Of a stretch of DNA of 64,000 nucleotides, positions 47,828 to 57,490 are shown in pieces. Source of the stretch: Diadema setosum. Taxonomy: Eukaryota; Echinodermata; Echinoidea; Diadematoida; Diadematidae. Both the position numbers and the translations under genes were made by a program. Location of the stretch: NCBI RefSeq assembly GCF_964275005.1, contig NC_092694.1, positions 28,392,632-28,456,631 of the forward strand. Reading direction: 5' to 3'. A model generated the notes under the pieces. It had not been told where the DNA came from. It saw only the letters and a program-made list of their open reading frames with translations, and did no database searches. Within the stretch, counting starts at the first letter, position 1, and each line of letters opens with the position of its first letter.

Positions 47828-48194
47828 TCAACAATCCCGCCGGAGGATAGGAGAGGAATCAAAATGCAGCAACTCAAACCCATCCACTAAGTACCTGATA
47901 GCTCGGAAGAGGGTTCTCAAGATTCTTTTCCTTGTTGTCGTCGTTTTCCTCACCTCATGGGCACCAACACAGACGGCATATCTCTTGTACAACCTTCGTG
48001 TTCTGCCAACGTCCTATTTGTACAGCCCTATAGGTTCCGCTCTAACTGTCCTGGCCTTCTGTAATTCTTGCGCAAATCCTGTAATTTATACGATTCGGAA
48101 TCCTGAATTCCGCAAGGCGATAGGAGAATTGTTCGAATCTACCACTAGCACATCGGAGAGAACGGCTTTGTTCAGCGAAAAAAATGACAGGTAA

Positions 48195-49646
48195 TACAGG
48201 TGCAAAAATTTACATTGTCAATATCTAAAAGAAACTTCTAGCCATTAGGCCTTCAGTTTGCATTCCAATATATTATGAATACAGATTTATAATTTACGAG
48301 AAAGACGAATGACTCATATATAATAATTTGTTGGTAGGTAGATTATTTTGCATAGCAAAGCAAAAACGTCCAAAATGATTAAGATTTATTAACATAATTT
48401 CAAAGAAACTCCCTCCTGCCATACTTCTTCACTTAAATCACTGATTAGCGCATTTAAATTTTCTGCTGAATCAAACTTTTGCATTCGTATTGTAATTTGC
48501 TATGTATATTCATCTGTCGCATATCTGAGGTTATTGCTTTAATCAACAGTTTCTAAATGCATAGTAGATGTATTTGGGTGTGTGTTTGTGTTTGTGTGTG
48601 TGTGTGTGTTTGTTTGTTTTGATAAATTTTGCAGGTCTTATCCACGGGTCTTGTTCTTTGATTGGATGCAGTTTTAAAAATAGAAAAGGTTTATAGGCCA
48701 TGAAAATGTGAAAAATGTATGTCATGTCACTGACGAGGAGTATTATGTTTGGCTTACATTTAAGTTCTTTTGTCAGTAAAGTGTCTTAGATCACCAGAAA
48801 AACCATTAGCGCTTCAATTACTACTGTATTTTGCATTTACTATTTTGCGTTTATCGATATCATATATATTACAAATATATTTACCATATTTGCATTCTTC
48901 AACATCAACCAATTTTTATCTAATTTATGTTACGAAAACGTGGAATTTAAAGGCATTTGTTACCATTTGCAGTTGAAACAAACACCCAGGTTTAGTGCTT
49001 CAAAATAGTTCTAAAATGTGAGTCTGAGATAGAAATAACCAATATAAAATATTCAATCATTATTTTTAATGTCAAGTATTGTTAATAATCATGTTAAATG
49101 TGAACAATAGTTACAATAAAACTGTTTCTAAACTAAACCGTATACAGTTATGGTTTATTCAGAAAAATAGTAATATCTTCTTTTGTTTTAGGCTTTATTG
49201 GGAAAAGAGGCCACCATAAGATAAAATTCACAGGCCACGAAGCAGAGACTAAATTAGTGCTAAGGATTTATATGAATATAAAAAGTATACATTTTTTCAA
49301 ATGCATTCTACCTTTATGTAAATACGTTGGATTTGAGATACATGAAGACATGTTTAGCTCACCAATAAAATTAGATATCTTTTATTGAGTACTTAAACTA
49401 TGGTTAACGAGAAAAAAGGGCGATATTCAGAAACAAGGTGATTTATACATTTCTGGAAAGCTTAAGTCTCTCGAAATATGAATAATTAACTTTCAGAAGG
49501 TAAAAATGTCTTCAGAACGATGGAGAGATGGTGTTTTGAGACGCTTTTTAGACCATCTGAACCTAATCTGACGGCCAAATTTTGGTGACCAAAATTATGA
49601 CGTCATGAAATGTGCAATGTGCTACGCACTCCATCCACACAGTGAG
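48195..49646. other. 3' flank of GPCR copy 5
   Basis: A (TG)n tract lies at about 48583-48612. From about 49310 homology to the flank at 39600 begins. No gene. Confidence 0.5.
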
Positions 49647-49777
49647 CTCCGTTTATGGAGGGCCGTTGCGGACTGGGTTCGTTTGGGGCACATGTATGGA
49701 GAGGCAGTTGCATACGTATGCCCGTTTCCATGTATGCCCCAAACGAGTTGTGTCCGCAGCGGCCTTCCATATCCGGC
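49647..49777. repeat. 131-bp imperfect palindrome
   Basis: Centred on CATACGTATG (49711-49720). The arms share GGCCG, TGCGGAC and CGTTTGGGGCA with their complements. Both strands read through as open frames. Confidence 0.85.
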
Positions 49778-49985
49778 GCCTCTTCCTCGCTTTTTCTTCC
49801 ACCCCGTCTTTGCCACTGTCACTATCAGTGTCATTGTCAATGTCATCACCCAATCCACTCTCGATATCAAAAGTCTTTCCCTACAATATAAGCTAAAAAT
49901 TGGACGTTTTAATGTCTCAGCCGAGAAAGCAGATGCGACTAAAGACAGGCCAGATATTGCATCCGCTCACCAAGAAATATGTGCT
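49647..49985 (-). other. Possible degraded coding segment, unknown
   Basis: On the minus strand, 49860-49770 reads ESGLGDDIDNDTDSDSGKDG followed by VEEKARKRRRIWKA, an acidic linker followed by a basic cluster as in nuclear proteins. The frame then enters the palindrome. GC content is higher than in the surroundings. I cannot identify it; it may be an exon piece carried by an insertion between the duplicated flanks. Confidence 0.3.
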
Positions 49986-51405
49986 TTATGAATGGCGGCC
50001 TCCATGTCCCGCTGCACTCGTAAAGGGTTTTGTTAATTTCTTGACGTCATATTTTATTTAAAAAAGACGGCTGTTCGGGATCGAATATCGATGAAGCAAA
50101 TCAGTCAGCCTAAACTTTTTACCTCGCGATTTCTCAGTGGCGCGAATATCTTATGATAAGTCACATTAAAAATTTGTTTTAGGACACATTTCCCTCTGCT
50201 TTGACACCTTCTTTTATATGATTTTCTTGATCTTAATGTCTCGTTCACCATACTTTAAGATCTAAGAGCCTTTTGGAATTCTTTATGGTAGTTAGTATTG
50301 TTGTCTTTTGACGTTACGCATGGGAATGTTTTCATTTAAATCATTGTTTCTCTTCATGTTCTACTGAGACTTTATTGAAGTTTCTGAGTCACAATAAAGA
50401 GTTCATTAAGTCATAAGCCAATTATACATCAATGTGTCGATGTTAAATAGGTCAATTACTCACAAAGGAAAAACACAACCTTAACGACAGGTAAAGAAGT
50501 ATAGTGACGACTTATCTACAACCGATTGCATTTTGATTCGACAGACTGAAATGGAAATTCACGCAGGTCTTATCACGTGCATAACCCCATGATTATCTTG
50601 AATAATCACATTTACAATTTTAATAACACATTTATCGGCATGGGAGGAAAAATAAGTAAATTGCCAGTATTCTGAAAAGAAAAACATGCTTGTTACATAA
50701 TGGCGGTTTTCCTTCTCATCTTAATCGCTTCACAAAAATGATGTATTTTTCCTCCAATTGCAAAAGACACAACCTGCTGAATTTTCACGGTCCGCAGGGT
50801 GCGCAACAATCAATTCCTATCCATTCTACCGATTCACATGACATGCAAGATAGTTTTTTAGTAGATCCGGGGAGCTGAGTATTGAGATTCCCTGAGGAAA
50901 TATCTGCGACTCCAACGTAACATTATTCACATTCCATCACATTTCACCTGGAGGGAAAGACTCTTTCGCTATTAAAATTAGATGGAATAAGCTTACTTTC
51001 CACTTCTCACTTTTTTCACTTGTACTCAAGTAGCGTTGCTCTTTGATATAACGCAATGGCGATTTAAGTGTACGTTGGCAAAATTGACAAAAAATATAAT
51101 GTGGGGGTTTCTTCCTTTTTTGTAGTTGATGTATTATTGATCCATCGCATTTCAAAAAGAAGATGATAATGATGAATAGAGAAAAGACAGATCGTGAAGT
51201 ATAATTTTGCATCATGTGGATTGCCAGATGTACCTAGTGGCGTATTCTTGCGAGTGCTGTGCCTGGCTTTGCTGTTACGTTGTATGAACTGACATAATTT
51301 TGATAATCATAGGCAATGTTAAATTACGCGATTGTTAATTTCATAATCCAAAGCTTTACCATGTGGTAAGGTGCATGAATGATTTTGGTTTTGCTTGATA
51401 ATGTT

Positions 51406-51449
<44 letters not shown>

Positions 51450-51500
51450 TGTTTATGTCTATGTGTGTATGTATATTCCCTTGGCAACATGTATAACTGC
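49986..51500. other. Duplicated upstream flank of the sixth GPCR unit
   Basis: 50255-50460 matches about 39690-39870, and 50520-51500 matches about 41925-42940. It is followed by a (TG)n tract at about 51403-51450. No gene. Confidence 0.7.
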
Positions 51501-51511
51501 AGTGTCTGGCG

Positions 51512-51684
51512 TGTGATATCACTGGCTGAATTTAACCCATGCTTTGCTCATGCGCGTCATTGACGCCGACTATTTAAACCTTAAGATATGCAGGTCGAAT
51601 GCATCATTTCAACGAAGAAATGCGGATGTGTGCGAACCGCCCATGTTGCCATTAATCTGTTCTTACGGAGTTCAGCTGTTTCGG
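51512..51684 (+). promoter_or_regulatory. Orphan GPCR family promoter and leader exon (sixth)
   Basis: TGATATCACTGGCTGAATTT, TTTGCTCATGCGCGTC, GACGCCGACTATTTAAACC, leader GCATCATTTCAACGAAGAAA, then GAGTTCAGCTGTTTCGG and the donor gtaagg at 51685. All parts are kept, but no receptor sequence follows in the remaining 12 kb of the window. Homology to the copy-5 intron stops at about 51765, where an inserted LINE tail seems to begin. Confidence 0.8.
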
Positions 51685-52059
51685 GTAAGGTTTTTTAAAG
51701 TTTTGTAGATAATATGCTGAAGCCTGTAATAGAATACTGGCTCTGAGTAGAACAGGAATTAAATTGAATTGAAATGGTTTATTGATATCAACATCGTCGC
51801 AGCCAAAGGCCCAATTGTGATGCATTACCGCAAATGACATAAAAGAATACATAAAAAAAGCTCAAAAGAGGAATACATGTACAAAAAGATGAACTTTACA
51901 CATAAATATCCATAACAAACTCAAATGAAGTGTACGACTTATTCTGTAAAGTATACAGTTGAAAAAAAAAATCGCGAGATTAATGTTGCACAATATCATG
52001 GTATACATTTCAGATTGCAAAAAAAAAAAAAAAATCAGTCTTTTGATATCTTACTTCCC

Positions 52060-52099
<40 letters not shown>

Positions 52100-52452
52100 T
52101 TCTCCCTCACTCCCTCCCTATCCCTCTTTCCTAGGTATGTTTCACTGTGTCTATATTTCCCCCTTTTCTCCCTCTCTCCCTCTCCTCTCATCTCCCTCTT
52201 TCTGTCCCCCCTCCTCTCTCTCTCTATAAATAACTCAATATTCATATCAGATTAAAATCATTCGATATCAGCCAATACGATAATTCTTCTAATACTTACA
52301 TATATATAACAATAAAAATATTTTCTATATTATATACATTGTCATAAATATCTTATAACTTTAGGTATTTCAAAAGATACACAAGCCATTGTCAAAATCA
52401 GTGACGAGGACCCGAAAGTGTGAAATAATAAAAAACCAAGGATACCACTATT
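51685..52452. other. Start of the sixth leader intron, then a possible LINE 3' tail
   Basis: After about 51765 the minus strand reads AATAAACCATTTCAATTC, a polyadenylation signal plus LINE-like tail, probably the 3' end of the LINE at 54.0-56.4 kb. A (CT)n tract lies at about 52062-52092. Confidence 0.45.
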
Positions 52453-53579
52453 CAGTCAGTCTGCAGCACGTATGCTAATGAGCCGATCCGGCAAGATTTA
52501 ATCAGCACTCTCGTTGACGATCTTTGCGTTCGAAAGGTGTCTCGTCGTGCGAGATTTTGCGAGACTTTGATAGGGCTATGGTTTTCATAGTGTAGCGACT
52601 TGTACATACCTTTGTCATGGCTACAAGACACGGTAAATTGTTCTCCAGACTTTGATCTTTATTTTGATACTAAATTTGCGTGTAACATCGGATCTTATCA
52701 TGACTATAATAATCAGTTGAACTTGCGTAAATTTTACCTGCTTTTCACGGAAGATTTTGTCGTCTAAAGTTCTTTTTTGGTTCCTGACCGGATTAAGAAA
52801 CTGTTGTTTCTGATTTTGGCTTTTTCGTAGAGAGGAAACTTAGACGCTCATCATATGTTGGAGTCAAGGAGACGCAAGCATGATTTATACTAGTTTTTCC
52901 GTTTTGAAATGTCTGTAAAATTCACTCCTAAGCCGGGAGTATGCTCCGCACAAAGTGTACAGTGGCGCGAAAGAGCTCTCTCATTGGACAGTGCTTGCAT
53001 TCAGCACTTGAACTACACGCGTGCCAAGAAACCGCAAGTGGCATGAAACCGTTATGTAGCAGCATAATGACGTAATGCAAGCGCTGAATGCAAGCGCTGT
53101 CCAATGAGAGAGCTTACTCTTGAGATTACACGGTTTCAAGCTGATCAGCACTGACATCGATGTATACTTTACTGGTTCCTGACCGGATTAAGCAACAAAT
53201 TGTCAAGATATTTACATGGATACAAAGATTAGGAGATGGACTACCAAATAAAGCATTTTCATTGAGACGCAAGGTGAATTTGATATTTTTTTTTTGGACG
53301 TCTTGAACGTGTACTGCACGAATTACTTTTTTCATCATTTTTAAAGCTCAAATTACGCTATGATATTTTTCATTTACAATAATTTGAGTAACATGTGACG
53401 ATAGTTTACATATTTTCCTTGAATTTGATACCAAATTTGTGAACATAAGGTGTATTTTTGTTGCCGAAAGCCCAAGGACAAAATCCCCTTACGCAGCTCA
53501 TTACGTATGCAAGCCTAGAGCGGGCTTGCATACGAGTTGAATAAATACGAGCGAATTATCGGGTGCTGCGGACTGACTG
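52453..53579. mobile_element. Non-autonomous TIR DNA transposon with TATT target duplication
   Basis: Ends CAGTCAGTCTGCAGCAC and the complement of CAGTCAGTCCGCAGCAC, flanked by exact TATT copies (52449-52452 and 53580-53583). Inside are an inverted pair (GCTCTCTCATTGGACAG near 52975 with its complement near 53098), a direct pair (GGTTCCTGACCGGATTAAG at about 52780 and 53174) and a subterminal hairpin (CGTATGCAAGCC near 53503 with its complement). No transposase. It appears nested in the 3' part of the LINE. Confidence 0.85.
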
Positions 53580-53583
53580 TATT

Positions 53584-54024
53584 ACATGTGTACAAAATGA
53601 TGTCTTAACACGTGTATATCATTATATCTATCAGTTACACACACAAAAAAACACAGTATACATTAAAAAAATGCTAGGTATTGACCTCTTTCAATATCCT
53701 ATGATATCGTCGAATCCATATAGGATACAACATATTCTTTTAAACAAACACAAAATACAATCATACAAAACTGATAAACAAAATTCACTGTCCTTGTAGT
53801 CATACAAAAGATTTGCCGTGATCAAAAAGGAAGAACAAAAAGGAGAAAGAAACAGAAAAAAAAGAGGGAAAAGACGGGAAAGAATAAGGGAAAATATATA
53901 AAATCAAAGCATTATTATACCCTGAATAATCTCAAATCACTAAATAACCAAAAAGATTAATTAATATTGTTGGTATGGGAAGCCCTCCTGTGAAATCCAT
54001 GACATAACATATACATGTATGATT
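53584..54024 (-). mobile_element. Probable 3' untranslated part of the minus-strand LINE
   Basis: A-rich on the plus strand, with no coding signal, directly downstream of the LINE stop codon on the minus strand. Assigned by position only. Confidence 0.4.
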
Positions 54025-56373
54025 TCACGCATAGAAAACTCTTGCTGAATTCAAAATGCGTGTGAAGTGTGGTATCGGACTGTTTCTGAATCTACTTGTT
54101 CTACACCGGGGCTCTGAGCGTTGGGTGCCGCTCCTAGTGTTGTGATCATGAGTTTTCATGGGTGGCAGGAGATGATGCAGTTTGGATGTTGGGCGTTGCA
54201 ATGAATTGGCAAAAGTCGTACATAGCTGCTGTCTGCGGTCGGCCAAGGATGACAGGGTGCACTTTGCCAACGATTCAGAATATCGGGTATATGTGTTCCC
54301 AAGAATGATGCGACATGCTCTCTTTTGGATTTGCTCGATCACCTGGCGTTGCCGATCTGTGAGACCGCTAGACCACACTGGCACGGCGTACTCCAACACT
54401 GGTCTCACAAAAGTGGCGTATACCGTAACGAGGTCACAGATAGGGATACCGTGATGCTTCAGCGTGCGTAGGACATACAAACGGCTATTTGCTCTTTTCA
54501 CCATGTACTCCACATGAGTATCCCACTTAAGATCGGCTTGTACGAAGACTCCGAGGAGTTTGACTGTTTTGCTATTGCGCAGCGTCACATGGTCTAACAT
54601 GAGGGTGTTTGGCTCACAGCTGCTCCTTCCAAAGCACACATCCATGGTGACACATTTTTGGGGGTTAAGTCGCATCAGATTTGTTGCAGACCACTCTTGC
54701 AATGTTTGGAGTGCTGAAGAGAGGTGCGATTCGGCGTTTGCTGCACGTGTTTCTGCTAGGGTGCATGAGGTCATCCACATACTTGAAACGTCGGATATGT
54801 CTGCCGATGTCGGCTGCAGCATCGTTGACAAGGGCCATGAATAGAACAGGGCCCAATTTGGTTCCTTGCGGTACACCGCCTATGGTGTCACGCCACTGAG
54901 ACATCTTTCCTTTGTATTTAACCCTTTGACGACGACACGACAGGAAGTCTGCTATCCATTCCACGTATCCGTGATGCACATTCATGTCTAGCAGTTTGGC
55001 GATAACTGTCGTGTGATCTACACGATCGAAGGCCTTCGAAAAGTCAGTCATGAGTATCGTCGATGCTGTGGCGGGTTTATCTGCATGGCTGTGGAGCATA
55101 TGCATAACGTCGACAAGGTAATGTGAGGTTGAGGCTCCTTTTAGGTTCCCGTACTGGGCTGGGTCTAATCGACTGATCATAGAGCGTAGTACGTCCTTAG
55201 CGATGAAGTGTTCTGCGATTTTCGCGAAGTGGTCTGTGAGGGCCACGGGGCGGAGATTGTGGATGGTGGCTGGAGATGACTTGGCGCAGGAGTCACATTC
55301 GCCTGCTTCCACGGCATGGGGACCGTTGCTTGCGCGAATGATGCATTAATGACATCTGTGAGGGGCTGGCTAAGTTCTAAAGCAAATACGCTGATGAATC
55401 TTGATGGGATTTCACCTGGGCCGCTTGCTTTCTTTGTTTTGATTTTTTTTTCAGTTCATTGAATACCTCCCATGGTTGAATAGTGCGAATGGGGAGAGAC
55501 GGGAGGTACGTCATCAACGCACTGTTGTCAAGGGGCTCCATGTCGTCTGCAATGGAGATGAAGTGATCATTGATAGCGTTTGCAATTTCCTCGTGGTGAG
55601 TCGCATCGATGTTATCAACGCTGATGTTTGTTAGTGAGGGATTTTTTCCCGACATCTCCCGAATTTGTTGGATCCACTTGCTTGGGTTGTCCTTTTTCAG
55701 ATGTCGAACGCTATCGACGTAGTGATGTTCTTTTGCAGCTCTGATTTCTCTTTTGACTTTGTTTCGCAGCTGGACCCAAAGGCAGCGCTTATTGTCTGAG
55801 AATGCTCTTTGTCTTTTGGCAATGAGGTGCTTGATGCGAGGAGTAATCTAGGCTTTATCCCCTTGATGCATTTTGACTGTGCGGGAGTGGAAAAACCTCT
55901 GGAGTGTTTGGTGGAACGTGTCGTACAGGGCAGTGCATTTTTCAGATACATCGTCGGCAGCGTAAACTTCTGACCAATCATGGTTCAGAATCCATGACCC
56001 GCATTCCCTGATCTTACTGTCTGGCATCGGGCGTACTACTCGTTTTCGTGTTGTGTTTCCAATCGGAACGTGGTTGTGAGGTTTGATTATCACACAGCGG
56101 TGATCGCTCAGGTCGATTGGTGAAATAATTTGAGGGTTGTCATACATGTCTGAGATGTTGGTGATGATTTTGTCAAGGATTGCGTTGTCTCGTGTAGGCT
56201 GTTTCACGATTTGCACAAATGAGTTTGAGACAACTTCTTTCTTGCAAATCCAGTCGATTGAAGTCACCAAGAATGATCACTCCCGTGTTGGGCTGAATTG
56301 TAAGGAGGCTGTCGATTGTGGTATTGTGATGCGCCTTGAACAAGGCTAATACCAATAAAGAGGTCCGCAGCAA
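54025..56373 (-). mobile_element. LINE of CR1/L2-like type, endonuclease end plus reverse transcriptase
   Basis: Reading leftwards: the APE-type endonuclease end (VIILGDFNRLD, then LSDHRCVI near 56.1 kb), a linker (HEEIANAINDHFISIADDME, 55.6 kb), reverse transcriptase motifs (DFSKAFDRVDH, GGVPQGTKLGPVLF, FKYVDDL at 55.1-54.8 kb), thumb (VKLLGVFVQADLKWDTHV) and the typical C-terminus (RFRNSPIPHFTRILN) ending at 54025. At least four frame changes separate the pieces and the N-terminal half of the endonuclease is missing, so it is dead. Clade named from motif style only. Confidence 0.88.
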
Positions 56374-57147
56374 GTTATCGCTCTCAGATCAAGACATGGC
56401 TTCCCAATCGTGGTCTTTTGCAACATTGTTGTGATGGTTTGGGTGCGATCTGCCAGGAATGGAGCGGAACATTAAATTTTTGATTGTCATGATGTGGTGA
56501 TTGGGTTGAGTCGTGACAAATTGGGGGCTTGTCTGGGAAAATGAACAGACAAGCCGTTTTCTTTCGCATGTTCCATGCGGATTGTGGTGAGGATTCTCAC
56601 GTCTGGTTGTACACGTGTGCTGTAAGTACATCGTGTATAGCGTCGAGGGTGTACGTACATAGGCTCATGTCGTATCGGGCCTATGTACCTGCTTCTATTG
56701 CATGTAGGTTCTGTTTAGGCCTCGTGCGTTTTGGTGAGGATTCTCACGTTTGGCTGTACACGTTTGCTTTTAGTATGTAGACAAGTGTATAGCGTCGATG
56801 ACAGGCTTATGTATTGGGCCTGCATTGTTGGCATGTTGGTTTTGACAGGCCACATGCGTTTTGGTGAAGATTTTCACGTTTGGTTGTGCACATTTTATTG
56901 TGTATAACATTTATGCTGCATAGGCTTTGGCAGTCATTGACTGTGTTTGTAGTTATAGACTACATTTTTGTGTGAAGGCCTAGTGCAGATTTTGATGAGG
57001 AATCTCACGTTTGGTTGTGCACATTTATTGTGTATAACATTTATGCTGCGTAGGCTTTGGCAGTCATTGATTGTGTTTGTAGTTATAGACTACATTTTTG
57101 TGTGAAGGCCTAGTGCAGATTTTGGTGAGGATTCTCATGTTTTTCAG
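56374..57147. repeat. Tandem repeat, about five 130-bp units
   Basis: GTGAGGATTCTCACGT-like words start units at about 56586, 56734, 56865, 56994 and 57124 (spacing 129-148). Each contains TTGGTTGTGCACA-like and GTGTATA words. The array lies directly upstream of the LINE on its sense strand and may be its 5' promoter repeat; unrelated satellite is the alternative. Confidence 0.7.
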
Positions 57148-57149
57148 TT

Positions 57150-57490
57150 GTGTGCGTATATCAACGGCGTAAATCCGTACTGAGGAGTGGGGGGGGGGGG
57201 GATGATCGGATAGTCACCATCACCACGATTACAAGCCCATAAGCGGACCGGCGCAGCCTTGGTGGGGGGGGGGGGGGGGGGGGAAGGGGGGGAGGGCTTG
57301 GTGAAGCTTGGTGCCCCCCCCCCACACACACACACACACTTTCTTTTTTTGTCAGCCGACTTTCGGCGGAAAATCAGACCTTAAAGTATGAAGACTTTTT
57401 TTGTTTTTTGAAATACCTGTGCGAGGGAGCGGTGCATGTTTTTGCGCGTTTTGCCGACTTGAAACAGTCCCACTTGTTTAAAGGGGGAGT
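57150..57490 (-). mobile_element. Relative of the hAT-like element, inverted fragment
   Basis: On the minus strand AAACAAGTGGGACTGTTTC and GCAAAAACATGCACC match the 270-bp unit at 46.4-47.7 kb. The left edge has ACGGCGTAAATCCG, similar to the element end. Long poly-G and poly-C tracts lie between. Confidence 0.6.

Larger units (their letters stand above)
44435..48194 (+). pseudogene. Class A GPCR copy 5, broken by a 5-bp duplication and a 2.4-kb insertion
   Basis: Start at the ATG after the conserved acceptor. Signal peptide and ectodomain (about 145 residues) are in frame up to TM1, where a duplicated ATCGT at about 44910-44919 shifts the frame. TM1 to TM5 continue in the new frame (PLPTPGSIPRTWLGNVYC, IERYIAIAHPLHF, LIPAFIMLVAQ) to 45429. 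A hAT-like element (45430-47827) sits in the third intracellular loop. The rest resumes at 47828 (SRRRIGEESKCSNSNPSTKY, SWAPTQTAYLLY with Ala in place of Thr, NPVIYTIRNPEF) and ends SEKNDR after another small shift. The parts remain close to the intact paralogs, so the damage is recent. Confidence 0.9.

Noticed and set aside
52051-52255. Ser/Leu-rich and Arg/Glu-rich frames near 52.1 kb
   Set aside because: They result from a (CT)n microsatellite.
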